From positions 180,773-244,772 of the forward strand of contig NW_004451882.1 of assembly GCF_000321225.1 (NCBI RefSeq): a DNA stretch of 64,000 bases. Direction: 5' to 3'. Positions 11,152 through 22,090 of the stretch are shown piece by piece (position 1 is the first letter of the stretch; each line of letters starts with the position of its first letter). Made by a program: the position numbers and the translations under genes. The stretch comes from Odobenus rosmarus divergens. Its lineage: Eukaryota > Chordata > Mammalia > Carnivora > Odobenidae. The notes under the pieces were generated by a model. The model did not search any database, had not been told where the DNA came from, and was given only the letters and a program-made list of their open reading frames with translations.

Positions 11152-11690
11152 TTCTTTTTTCTAATTTACTAAGGGAGAACGAAAATTAGAGTATTAATTT
11201 TTATTTTTTCAATACACGGATTCAGTGCTATAAATTTCCCTCTAAGAACTGCTCATGCTGCATCCCATAGATATTAAATTGTATTTTAATTTTCATTTAG
11301 TTAAAATATTTTAAAATTTCTCTTGAGATTTCTTTGGCCCATGTATTTTTTAGAAGTGTGTTTTTTGATTTCCAAATATTTTGGAATTTTCCATCTATCT
11401 TTCTATTATTGATTTCTAATGTAATTCAATAGAATTAAGAGAGCATATTTTGTATGATTTTTTGTATGTATGATTTTTTTGTATGTGTGTTTTATGGTCC
11501 AGAATGTGGTCTATTTTGCTGAATATTCCATGTGAGCTTGAGAAGAAAGTGTATTCTGCTATCGTTGGATGAAATATTCTGTAAATGTGAATTAGAACCC
11601 ATTGATTGATGATTTATTTCTCAGTTCATCTATATCCTTTTTGATTTTTCTGCTTAGGGATCTGGTGGTTAGTGACAGAGGGGTGTTGAA
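11152..11690 (-). repeat. Inverted duplication, arm B
   Basis: Reverse complement of arm A (5856-6600 without its SINE). It starts TTCTTTTTTCTAATTTAC at the split-SINE edge and runs to about the GACAGAGGGGTGTTGAAG of L1 ORF2, after which element II continues alone. The ACATACAAAA tract is one unit shorter than in arm A. Confidence 0.93.
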
Positions 11691-11725
11691 GTCTCCAACT
11701 CTAATAGTGGCTTTGTCCTTTCTTC

Positions 11726-11910
11726 TTTTTTTAAAGATTTTATTTATTTATTTGAGAGAGAACATGAGCAGGGAGGGGGAGCCGAGGGAGAGGGAGAAAC
11801 AGACTCCCCACTGAGTAGGGATCCTGAGGTGGGACTCGATCCCAGGTTCCTGGGATCATGACCTGAGCCGAAGGCAGACACTTAACCGACCGAGCCACCC
11901 AGGCACCTGG
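11726..11910 (-). mobile_element. Can-SINE inside L1
   Basis: Reverse-complement SINE. TSD YTTYGTCCTTTCTTC at 11711-11725 (CTTTG form) and 11911-11925 (TTTCG form), two differences. Confidence 0.94.
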
Positions 11911-12274
11911 TTTCGTCCTTTCTTCAATCAGTTTTATCAGTTTTGCCTCATGTAGTTTGAATTTATGTTGTTAGCTGAATGCAAGCTAAAGATTATTGTC
12001 TTTTTAGAGAATAATTTCTTAATCACTGTGTAATACCCCCTCTTTATCCCTGATAATTGTCCTTGTTTTAAATTCTGCTTTGTCCGAAATTAATTTAGTT
12101 ATTCTGGGTTTCTTTTGATTAGTGTTATGGTACATCTTTATCCATCCCTTAACTTTTAACCTATCTGTGTCTGTGTTAAAGTGGGTTTCTTATAAACAAC
12201 ATATAATCTTGTCTTGATTTCATATCTGTTCTATCTCTATGTTTTTTCACTGGTATATTTAAAATACCCACATA

Positions 12275-12472
12275 TGGGGCTGCTGGGTGCCTCAGTCATT
12301 AAGCGTCTGCCTTCGGCTCAGGTCATAATCCCAGGGTCCTGGGATTGAGCCCCACATCAGGCTCCCTGCTCCGTGGGAAGCCTGCTTCTCCCTCTCCCAC
12401 TCCCCCGGCTTGTGTTCCTGCTCTTGCTTTCTCTCTCTCTGTCAAATAAATAAAATAAAATCTTAAAAAAAT
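12275..12472 (+). mobile_element. Can-SINE inside L1
   Basis: Plus-strand SINE with tail AAATAAATAAAATAAAATC. TSD AAAATACCCACATA at 12261-12274 and AAAACACCCACATA at 12473-12486. Confidence 0.95.
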
Positions 12473-13022
12473 AAAACACCCACATAAAAAGTGATTATGA
12501 TATATGACTATGATTTTTTCAATTTGTTACATTTATTCTCTGTTTATTTTTTAGGTTCCCTCTTTTTCTGACTTCTTTGATTTTATTTGAGGCTTTTTTA
12601 TTTTTCTACCTTCTGTCCTCTCAGTGTATCAATTACATATATTTTTTAAAAGTAAATCTAAGTTGCCCTAGAGTTTTTAATAAACATTTATAAGTAATCT
12701 AAGTCCATTTTCTAATAACATTATTCCACTTCATTTGTAGAGCAGGAATAATTGAACATTTATAATTTTCCTACTTATAATTGAGTATTCCTACTCTTTT
12801 TTCTTATTCCTTGAACACTGCTGTCATTTATTCAACTTATCTATATGGTATAATCACCCAATAAATTGTTGTTATTATGAATTTGAGCAAGTATTTATTA
12901 GATCAATTAATAATAAGTTAAATAGAAGATTTTTATTTTACCTTCATTTTCTTATGATTATCTTTCTTTATGCAAATTCTAAATTTCTGACCTATTTCAT
13001 TTTCTTTCCCTCTGAAGAACTT

Positions 13023-13174
13023 AATTTACAGAGAGAGAGAGTGCGCGCGTGTTCGGGCCTGAGGTGGGGAGGGGCACAGGGAGAGGGAGAGAATCAACTT
13101 GGGGCTCGATCTCTCCACCCTGAGATCATGACCAGAGCCGAAATCAAGAGTCGTACTGAGCCACCCAGGTGTCC
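13023..13174 (-). mobile_element. Can-SINE inside L1 (short body)
   Basis: Reverse-complement SINE with deletions in body and head (CAAGAGTCGTACTGAGCCACC). TSD CTGARGAACTT at 13012-13022 and 13175-13185. Confidence 0.9.
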
Positions 13175-13708
13175 CTGAGGAACTTTTAATCATTCCAGCA
13201 AAGCGGGTCTACTATTTCCCCTAAGTTTTTGTTTGTCTTAGAGAGTTTTTGTTCCTCATTTACTTTTGAAGGATAATTTCAATCTATAATGAATCTTAAG
13301 TTGACTTCCTTTTTTCTTTCAACAGTTCAAATTTCACTCCATGTTCTTCTTGCTAGCATGGTTTCTGACAAAAAGTCCAATGCAATGTTTGTCCTTTATC
13401 CTCTTTAGGGAAAGTATCCCTACCACCACCAACTCTGGCTTTTTTGAAGATTTCTCTTTGTTTTTGGTTCTTACAATTTGATGTAATGTCTAGATGTACA
13501 TATTTGGTAGTATCTGGCTTGATGTTCTCTGAGCTTCCTGAATCTGCGATTTGGTGCTTATCATTAATTTGGGGAAATTCTCAGTCATTTTAACATCAAA
13601 TATTTTCTCAATTCTCTTTATTCTCCTTCTGGTATTCCCATTACACATATGTTACGTCTTTTAAATTGGTCCCAGTGTTCTTGCATATGGCCCCCCCCAT
13701 CGCTGTCT

Positions 13709-13767
13709 TCCTCTCCTCCTCCTCCTCCTCCTCTTCCTCCTCCTCCTTCTTCTTCTTCTTCTTCTTC
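13709..13767. repeat. (CTC)n/(CTT)n pyrimidine-rich microsatellite
   Basis: CTC trinucleotides grade into CTT units on the plus strand, a polypyrimidine tract with mirror symmetry inside old L1. Confidence 0.9.
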
Positions 13768-15090
13768 ATTCCTTTTTTCTTATTGATTTTCAGTTTGAGA
13801 AGTTTCTACTAGCGTATCTTTAAGCTCACTGATTGTTTTCTAAGCCATGTCTAGTCTATTTATCAAAGGCATTGCTCATTTTTGTCATAGTGTTTTTGAC
13901 TTCTAATATTTCTTTTTAATACTTTATTAGCTTGTTAATCTGTCTTCTTGCATTACTCATCTGTTCTTACACATTACTCACCTTCTTTAGAGTCTTAACA
14001 TATTAATCCCGTTATTTTAAGTTCTTTATCTGATAATTTCATAATCTCTGCTATATCAGTGTCTGGTTCTGATACCTGCTCTACCTCTTCAAACTGGTTT
14101 TTGCTTTTTAGTGTGCCTTGTATTTTTTGTTGAGTGCTGGATATGATGTCTTGGGTAAAAGGAAATGCAAATAGAACTTTATTGGCGGGTTTTATGTTTT
14201 TGTGGCTAGAAATTAGGCTAAAATTTCTTGTGGTACTCTTGTTTTTGTCTTCTGTATTGTCTTTGGGTTTCCCAGAAACTTTTCCTTAAATATATTCTGA
14301 GACTTGCACTTTTTTTTGGTTATACTACCTGCTATTATATGGGAACCCTGCTGATGTAGTAGTAAGTTGGGGGGGGTGTTCTCAGCAGTCCTATGACTGG
14401 CCTCAGTCTTTTAGTGAGCCTGTGACCCTATCATGACCATCACAATGCTTCTCTATCCCTCTCTCCTTTCAGTGGCACAGGAAAGTTAGAGAAGAATGGA
14501 GTTGTGCATTTCCATTCCTCCACATGGGAGGCTAGAGCAGCTGGAGTTAGGTATTTCCCCCGACTAGGTTGGTCAGGCTATTATAAAACCCAAGGTGGTT
14601 GGACTCTGATGAAACAATTTCCCTTAAAGGCAGGTTTTTGTTAAAGAGAACACAATACCCTGGGCATATTTCAAAATAGTTACTTTTCCCTTCCTCCTGA
14701 AGGAAGGATGAGGGAATTTTTCTCTGATCTTCACACTAACACCCTAACAACCTGGGCGGGTGATAAAACTGATGGAAGTATGGGGAGTTCCCTATGATCG
14801 GCAGCCCCTGGAGTTTTTAAATCTCAAGCTTGTCCGTAATGAGCCTCCAAAAACTCAACAATCAGTGTAAGTTCTACCATTGTATTGGCTCCAGAGGCTG
14901 GCTTCTCCTCCTGGGATGCTGCTCTGGTATCCCATAATTATCTGTATCTTCCTGTATCTCTGTTTTGAGGGCAGCACTTTGCCCAAAGCTCATCCAGAAG
15001 TGCCCTGACCAATTCTGAGAAGGCTCTTTGCTGAAGGTATGGAAATTAGAAGAGTTCTAGGTTCAGAGCATAACCATCCAGCTAAAGCAA

Positions 15091-17560
15091 CTTCATTAAG
15101 TGGAGAGAGAGCAGCTCATCCCTGAAGATTTAGTACTGCAGGATGGCAGTGAATTAGTACGTGTCTTGTATGGGATACAAGGATATACCCAGTGTTATCA
15201 TGGCCACTTTCTGCTCAGCAACCAGTGTTCTGCTGCTGCAAAGAGGTCATGAAAAGAGAACTGAATCTGATTGAATTTCCAAACTTAAAATATCCATAAA
15301 CATTCTAGGAACTCTGAGTACATAATGGGGGATGAGATTGGGGATCTCATACCTGAATATATCAGACTTTTTAGATTTCTTAGTATTATGGTCATGTGGG
15401 TGTTTGATTGCTCAGTGAATGGTCTGGAGCATTCTATTTTAACCCAGGACCTAGCAGAGGGTTATTCCACTTAAATAAATATGCTGAAATGAATTGAATT
15501 AAAAAAAAATTCCCCTGAAGTCAAATCACACAGTTATGTTTTCAACAGATGAGGGTCAGGCATACACTACAACAATTAAGGCATAGGCAGAAACCAGACT
15601 ATGCCTTCAGCTGAGGCAAGACTCATGTTGAGGGCAATGCTGGCCTAATTATAGGATAATAATCCCATGGGTCAGGAGATATCATTTGGGTGAGGCTTTA
15701 GAACACCAGATGGCATGAATAAGTGTGTAAAACTAAAACATCTGCAGACTTTTCTATATGGAATGAAAAGCAAATTAAATTTCAAAAAATACAATAAAAC
15801 TTATAAAGTTTATGGTTTGGCTTTGAAAGAGGACAAGCAAGATATATAGAGAGACACTGGAGAAGTTAAAAATGAGCACTTCAAAGAGATCAGCAAGTGC
15901 TGTTTGGAACTTTATTTTCCTCTTTTTAAAGAACATTTTTTTCTATTTTCAAATAGTTATAGAAAATCCTGAAAACACAGAAAAGAAAAAAAGAGGCAAA
16001 TATAAACCCCAATTAATCTTAAAGCCCAAGGTAATATCTGTTCCCATTTCTGTGTATATTATTACATCCTTGCAGCAGTTTTTTTTTCCTAATAATGGGA
16101 CTTAAGTCAGTGGTATCGGGCAAGACGTCTCTGTGGATTTAAACATTTGAGCCAAGACCTGAATGACATTTTAGTGCTAGTAATGGAGATAGCAACTGCA
16201 AAGAGAATGTGACGATGTGGGAGGTTTGATTGAGGGTTTAGTGTAAAGGGATAAATTTGGGGCTTGATTGTCTCTGAGACTGTCTTCAATTTTGTCATGT
16301 ACTTGAAATTTGGGAACGGGAAGAACTCTTACAAGAAACAAAGAACTCCCTCATCTGGCATTTTGGGAAAGTATGTTCCATAAACAACCAGTGCTAGAGG
16401 ATGTTAATTAGTGTTGACTGGAAAACACAGTTCTATGGTCAAATAAATTAATTATTGACTGGGTTGAATAAAATCAAGTAGGTTTCTCTACTGCAGAATT
16501 TCTCATAAAGTCTAATGTGCTAGTGTGCCATACGAATCTCTGAGACAGGAAGCAGAGTACACAGTGTTTCTCAAAGACTGATCAAGAGGGTAACCAGAGA
16601 AGGGGTTAGTATTCCGAGGTATATATTTCAGGAAATTTCCCCCTGTACCTGTTTGAAATGCTGCTTTGCTCACGTTTCTGGAGATACAGGAGAGAGAATT
16701 CAAACATCCTGTAAAGACAAGTTCAGAGACAGCTATGCAGAGCAGCCATTTGTCGTCCTCACCCTCAGGCTCTCAAGACTTAATTGAGAGGATCAGCTGG
16801 GTGGGAAAGAAGACTAGGGGCTACTGTCCTGGAGAGTGGAGCGAGTTAGAGAGAGGTGGTGAACCAGGCATGAGGCAAAGAGAACCAGGGAACTGAGGCA
16901 AAGCAGGCACTAGCCCATTCTAGTTCTGCTTGTGCCCACTGGAGGGAAGATGCCACTTCTGGAAAGCTTCTGGAAAGCTAATTGCCCCCAGGGTTACCTC
17001 CCTGGGATTAGAAGCTGCTTTTTGCAGCTGAAAGCATTCCCAATGGAAGCTTCCTCCCTGCTTTGAAAGAAAGCCTGTCTTGGGAAAATTACTTTCTAAA
17101 TTGGGCTGTGATGATCTAATTCACTATATACTACAGAGGACTGTGTGGTTTTTAACTTCTACTTACTCTAACACTCACGTGGGAAATAAAGCAAATTATG
17201 AAATTTTATAGGGAAGTTAAATGAATCAGTCAAGACTGTAGCAGTAATCAGACCATGTGTCTTCAAGAGGGTTGCAACTATTATTTTATGAATATGTATT
17301 ATCCGGGAGATCTTGAAAGCCTTGGAAAATAATCTCTGTGACTCCTATTCAGAGGAGAAGGAGCGTTAGGTCAGAAGTAATCTTCACTGCGGAGGGATTG
17401 GGCAGTAGAAGAAAGGGTGTAGACTTTATATACAGAGAGGACACATGAGGGTTTTAATTCTGCCTATTGATTCCCTTTGGCCCTGCACCCGGCCAGTTCT
17501 TTAGTCAAGCCATAAATGTCTACAAGGCCCCAAATCACTTACAACATGTTCTACCTTGAC
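15091..17560. other. Unique DNA, no gene seen
   Basis: No repeat of a family I recognise and no convincing exon. Short open frames at 15872-16105, 16107-16298, 16512-16703 and 16666-16896 overlap on both strands, lack protein-like features and are probably chance. Confidence 0.5.
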
Positions 17561-17561
17561 T

Positions 17562-17725
17562 CCTTAGCAAAGTGACTCGGACAGTTAACTGTTCTCTCAA
17601 AGCCCCAGTTCCTCATCTGAAAAATTGGATTAGTAATATTTAACTCTCAGAGTTCAAATGAGGTCAATTTTAAATATACATAAAGTGTCCAGCAAGGTTC
17701 TCAAGTATATAATAAGTGACAAAAA
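17562..17725 (+). mobile_element. MIR relic
   Basis: MIR-like: a diverged form of the GTGACCTTGGGCAAGT core, then CCCCAGTTCCTCATCTGAAAAATTGG and AGTTCAAATGAGGTCAA. Confidence 0.7.
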
Positions 17726-17984
17726 AAGTATTCACTGAGCAAGTTTTTGGCAGGCGAGGCATATTTTTGCTTCTTTGGCATTCAAGTTACAGGTTATCAG
17801 TGCTGACATTTTCTTTAAACAGCAGTAAAAGGCCTTGATTATCAGGCATTCAGGTTGCAGGGAAAAGTTATTTAATCTGAGATGGCTGTTTACCTTCAGA
17901 TAAATCATTTAATATCTCTTGTTTTCTGTCATATATCATTTGAAATAATTCGATCCCATCCTAATACAGAGTGTTGGCGTTCAG

Positions 17985-18145
17985 AAACATGGGTTAGGAG
18001 GCTCAGCTCCCTGTGACTTTAGACAAGCCCCTTAACCTTTCTGAGTCTCCGTTTCCCCATGAGTAGAATATCAGTGATACTTGTCCAATCTAATGCCCAG
18101 TACTATAATCAGGAAAAACTGAGATACAGTGGAAGTACTATGTAG
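17985..18145 (+). mobile_element. MIR relic
   Basis: CTGTGACTTTAGACAAGCC, CTTAACCTTTCTGAGTCTCC and GTTTCCCCATGAGTAGAAT follow the MIR core order. Confidence 0.8.
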
Positions 18146-19254
18146 GCTTTGTAAAATAGGATATCTCTCTCAGTTGATATAAACAGCAGATGGAGGAAGA
18201 GAATTCACGGGCCTCTTGTTGTTGGAGTCTTCAACATGATGCGGGGACCATGCACCGGGGGCTGGGAGATCACACTTCTCACTCCCACACTTCTCTGCCT
18301 GTGGTATCTTAGACAAGCAGTTTTACTCCTTTGCTCTCCATTTTACCATCTGATAGAAAATTGGAGGAGTAGGAGGGAAGGAGATTGGAATAAAATGCAA
18401 ACATTCCTCACTGCCCTCCATTCCATGAGTCTCTGAGTATTGTAACTTCCCTTTTTTGTTGCCATGGTGAGTGATGGCGTCAACATTCATGTGGACTAGG
18501 ATTCATTTGTTTATAGAGAGCCACTTGCCAGAGGTATATACAGTAGCGGGGTTTGATAAACTGCTGCGTTCTGTAAAAGTGCATCTTTCACATTTTCTTG
18601 CAGAGGAAACAAATGTACAGCTTGGCCGCTCTTTAAAGAACTTTTGGTCCCACATTCTTGCTGGTCAGACACCAGGTGCCAAGAAGCAAGTGATCCCACA
18701 AGAATTTCACTTTGGCACTACTGAAGACAAAGGGGTCATATTTTAAAATTTCACAGTCGTGGGCATTCTCCACACCTAGCTTGAAGCACAGAGCCACTTC
18801 CAACAATTCTGAGCCTTGGCCTTTCTGTTTGCCAGAAGAAAAAAAGAAAGCAACATTCCTATACTTAATTTTCACAACCTTGAGTCAACAGAATGTGACA
18901 AAGGCTGGCTATTGCTCAGCCAGGAGTTTCTTCTGCCTATAATACTTCACCTCCCTGCTTCTTCTCAGTTGTCAAATTGAGGTAACATGTAAAACTAAAA
19001 CTTGGATGCAAGAAACCAATCCCATACATGTGCTAGCAACACAAAACACAGGCACACACATATTCAGAGTTAGACACGCAGACACACTTGCATACACTCA
19101 CATATCACGTAAACACAACTTTGTTGAATAATTCATATTGTTAGTCTCTTTGGAGGTTTTCAGGAGAAAGACTTTTGTTTCCCTTATGTGTCTGTATTTG
19201 TCTCATTTCATAATTAACTATTAATAGTAGAATTTATGCTGATGGTCATAATAG
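18146..19254. other. Unique DNA; unresolved 91-codon frame
   Basis: 18471-18746 (plus) is an open frame of 91 codons and 18633-18875 (minus) an overlapping one. I recognise no domain in either. There is no flanking splice-site pattern I would trust. 19029-19113 is an imperfect CA-rich tract. Confidence 0.4.
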
Positions 19255-19480
19255 CCGGCAGCTAACAAGTGCTTATTATATGTAAGGCTTTGTGTTAAGC
19301 TCTTTATGTATGATACCCCTTCCCATAAATGCTATGTGATCAATATTGTTGTTATTATTTGACTGTATAGATGAAGGAACCAAAGTGTGAGGAGATTCAA
19401 TCGTTTGCCCAAGGACACAGTGTTTGAACTGGTTCTCAAATCAAAGTGTTTCTGACCCTAAATTCCAAAATTTGGCCACA
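19255..19480 (-). mobile_element. MIR relic
   Basis: Reverse-complement MIR order: AAGTGCTTATTATATGTAAGGC, GTTAAGCTCTTTATGTATGA, TAGATGAAGGAACCAAAGTG, GATTCAATCGTTTGCCCAAGG. Confidence 0.85.
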
Positions 19481-19678
19481 CTCTTCTACTCATTCCCATA
19501 CATATACTGAAACTTAAAATTTCAAACAATCAAAAGAAGACTTTGATGCACCTCCTGTGAATCTTGAATTGAGCCCCTTCCTGGTTATGAAGCAAGGGGT
19601 AGGTTCCTTCCTAATCTTGAAGCAGGAATGGACAGTATACGACAGGTTGAACTATACTGCTGATTGTTGACCATTTTT

Positions 19679-19854
19679 TTAAAGATTTTATTTATTTATT
19701 TGAGAGAGAGATAGAAATACCACAAGCAGGGAGGAGAGAGAGCAGTAGACTCCCCTCTGAGCAGGGAGTCCAGCACAGGACTCAATCCCAGGACCCTGAG
19801 ATCATGACCTGAACTGAAGGCAGATGCTTAACTAACTGAGCCACTCAGGCACCC
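19679..19854 (-). mobile_element. Can-SINE
   Basis: Reverse-complement SINE ending GAGCCACTCAGGCACCC. Long perfect TSD of 19 bases, CTGATTGTTGACCATTTTT, at 19660-19678 and 19855-19873. Confidence 0.97.
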
Positions 19855-20288
19855 CTGATTGTTGACCATTTTTAACAACAGAAATAGCAATTTAATATGG
19901 CTTTATATACCCAAAGTATTATATGTTTGGCACCAACCAGCGTATCTCTAACAAGAGTGCAGCAGGGAATGTAAGTATGTGAAGCATCAGACAGAAGGCT
20001 TTAGAATATCTGAACAAGGGAAGAACTGGAGCAGACAGGCCTTGACAAAAGGCATTTGCAGAAAATAAACATACGAGTAAAAACATAAACTAATCTGTGG
20101 GCCAAAAAATACATGTCACCAGTTTTCAACAGTAGCTTAGAAAACAGATTTACAAGTAATTAGAAGAGGGAAAATTAATTGAAGATGGGAGTTTTCAGAA
20201 AGCTGCCCAGAAATCTTGATAGGCCCTTTAGAAAGGGTAGAATTGAAATAAACAGAATTACAGTGAAATGACCATGGACCATTTATTT

Positions 20289-20449
20289 ATTTTTTATTTA
20301 TATATATATATATATTTAATTTTTTATTGTTATGTTAATCACCATACATTACATCATTAGTTTTTGATGTAGTGTTCCATGATTCATTGTTTGTGCATAA
20401 CACACAGTGCTCCACGCAGAACGTGCCCTCTTCGATACCCATCACCAGG
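20289..20449 (-). mobile_element. Young L1, severely 5'-truncated 3' end
   Basis: Reverse complement of the same L1 terminus as 1-105 and 45551-45660, with about 160 bases kept. TSD TGGACCATTTATTT is perfect at 20275-20288 and 20450-20463. The (TA)n run at 20300-20316 is in its tail. Confidence 0.95.
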
Positions 20450-20479
20450 TGGACCATTTATTTTAAAAGTATCTGCTCT

Positions 20480-20700
20480 TGGGGCACCCGGGTGGCTCAG
20501 TTGGTTAAGCATTTGACTCTTGATTTCGGCTCAGGTCATGATATCAGGGTCCTGGGATAGAGCCCTACATCAGGCCCTGTGCCCAGTGGGGGGTCTGCTT
20601 GTCCCTCTTCCTCTGCTCTGTACACCCTGCTCACACTCGTATGTGCTCTCTCTCTCTCTCAAATAAATGAATAAAGTCTTTTAAAAAATAAAAAAAAATT
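20480..20700 (+). mobile_element. Can-SINE next to the L1 fragment
   Basis: Plus-strand SINE (GGGGCACCCGGGTGGCTCAG) of the older GACTCTTGATTTCGGCTCAGG subtype. TSD AAAGTATCTGSTCT at 20466-20479 and 20701-20714. Confidence 0.95.
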
Positions 20701-20740
20701 AAAGTATCTGGTCTGGGAATATCTTACTACAGTACAAGAA

Positions 20741-20863
20741 AATATGAATAATCTCATAATTTATAAAATAATATTTTGGGACAATAGAACACCACCCACA
20801 ATTCCATCACACGGAAGCAGGTTCTACTTACTATTGACAATAAATGAACAAATACTGATCCAT
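20741..20863. repeat. Local direct repeat, copy 1
   Basis: About 123 bases beginning AAATATGAATAATCTCATAA, repeated at 21746-21872 in the same orientation at about 89% identity. Matched blocks include ATATTTTGGGACAATA and CACCCACAATTCCATC. Family unknown to me. Confidence 0.85.
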
Positions 20864-21745
20864 CACCTCTATGTGTTCAGTGCTGTGCCAGATGTTTGAG
20901 AGTTAAAAAAAAAAGAAGTACAGCCCAGGGTTTTTCTGTTCACAAAACCGCCAATGTGATTTTTAATTATCCCTGCCTTTTATTTTATATCTTAGCTGGT
21001 GTTGATGTCAAGGGAAAAAGCCCAAATCCATCCTGGTGGGGAATGTGCTGCCTCGGTGTTTTGTTAAACTACCATTCTTTTTCTGTCAAACAGTGTCAGG
21101 CATTCTGCATCCGAGGCCGGAGGACTGCCCCTCTTCTTGCAGCTCTTCCCCAGGGGAGTTTGAGTCCAGTCTCGGAATCATTCCTGGGGGGCAGCGGGAG
21201 GTGCAGCTCAACCCAAATTAAGGCAGTGTGGAGAGTGACAAGTAAATGAGTACAGGGCTACTCCAGGTTCTGTCTGCCCTTTCAGAGAGTAATCAAGTCA
21301 AATTATCTATAAGAAGAAGCTAGGCTCATGGCTGTGGGGCATGCAAATGAAAACCAGATTCAGATGCGGGAGGCCTTGAGAAAGCCCAGGACCCTTCTTT
21401 AAAGACAGAGAGGGAGAGAGAAAGAGAAAGAGAGAGAAAAAGAGAGAGAAGGAAAAGGAATCATGTTTTCTCCCCATGCCCAGATTCTGCTTACTTTTGA
21501 AAAACTCTGCTTTTTTTTTTGTTTTTAACCCCCCTCCCTCCAGTTGTTTCCTTCTCACAATCTTCTCCAAAGAGGCTGAGGACTCCAAGATCAGGCAGAG
21601 GAGACCCTCTTGGTGTGTGGGCATGGCGCAGAGAGAAGGGAGAGTGGAGTCTGTGCCCGGGCTCTGGGATGGCCTTCAAACAGCATGATGGGAAGCGGTG
21701 AGAAGTGGTTTTGGTCTAAAGCTGCAGGTCATTTGGGGACCCTGT
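20864..21745. other. Unique spacer between the two direct repeats, purine-rich in part
   Basis: 21402-21457 is a GA-rich simple tract. Short frames on both strands (20896-21249, 21307-21624, 21476-21701) overlap each other and show no recognisable domain. Confidence 0.5.
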
Positions 21746-21872
21746 GAAATATGAATAATCTCATAATTTACATAATAATATTTTGGGACAATATAACATC
21801 ACCCACAATTCCATCTCACTAGAACAGGTTCTACCTACTATGACAATAAATTAACAGTTACTGATCAATACC
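21746..21872. repeat. Local direct repeat, copy 2
   Basis: Partner of 20741-20863; ends at ACTGATCAATACC. About 14 differences including a one-base gap. Confidence 0.85.
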
Positions 21873-21886
21873 TGAATTCTTCAGGC

Positions 21887-22090
21887 CACTGGTTCTCGGC
21901 AAGGCAAATTTACTCCCCAGGGGACATTTGGACAGTATCTGGTGACATTTTTGTTTGTCAGCATTGAAGGGATTGTTACTGGCATCTATTGCAAGGATGG
22001 TCCTAATACCCTACAGTGCCTAGGACAGCCCCCTACAACATAGAATTATCTGGCCCAACATGTCAATAGTGCCCAAATGGAGAAAACTGC
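21887..22090 (+). mobile_element. MER5A-like hAT-Charlie DNA transposon
   Basis: Non-autonomous DNA transposon relic: terminal CACTGGTTCTC, GGGGACATTTGGACAGTATCTGG, TTGTCAGCATTGAAGG, TACAGTGCCTAGGACAGCCCCC, AGAATTATCTGGCCCAACATG, TCAATAGTGCC, ending near GAGAAAACTG. Confidence 0.93.

Larger units (their letters stand above)
11152..15090 (-). mobile_element. Old L1 (element II), ORF2 5' part to 5' region, right of the inversion
   Basis: Reverse-complement L1: ORF2 from the arm, then ATGTAGTTTGAATTTATG, GTGGGTTTCTTATAAACAACATATA, and further L1 text; 13180-15090 has the form of an old L1 5' region (GTTTCTGACAAAAAGTCC, CTTCCTGAATCTGCG, AACCCTGCTGATGTAGTAG). Joined to 5856-9330 in ancestral orientation this would be one near-complete L1. 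SINEs lie at 11726-11910, 12275-12472 and 13023-13174. The 5' limit is approximate. Confidence 0.78.

Noticed and set aside
5856..11690. Twin priming (L1 5' inversion) as the cause of the opposite-strand L1 parts
   Set aside because: Twin priming does not duplicate sequence and cannot split a later SINE and its TSD between both ends.
18471..18746. 91-codon plus frame that reads fairly protein-like
   Set aside because: No family recognised, overlapping minus frames of equal quality, and no trusted splice sites. Kept only as an unresolved note.
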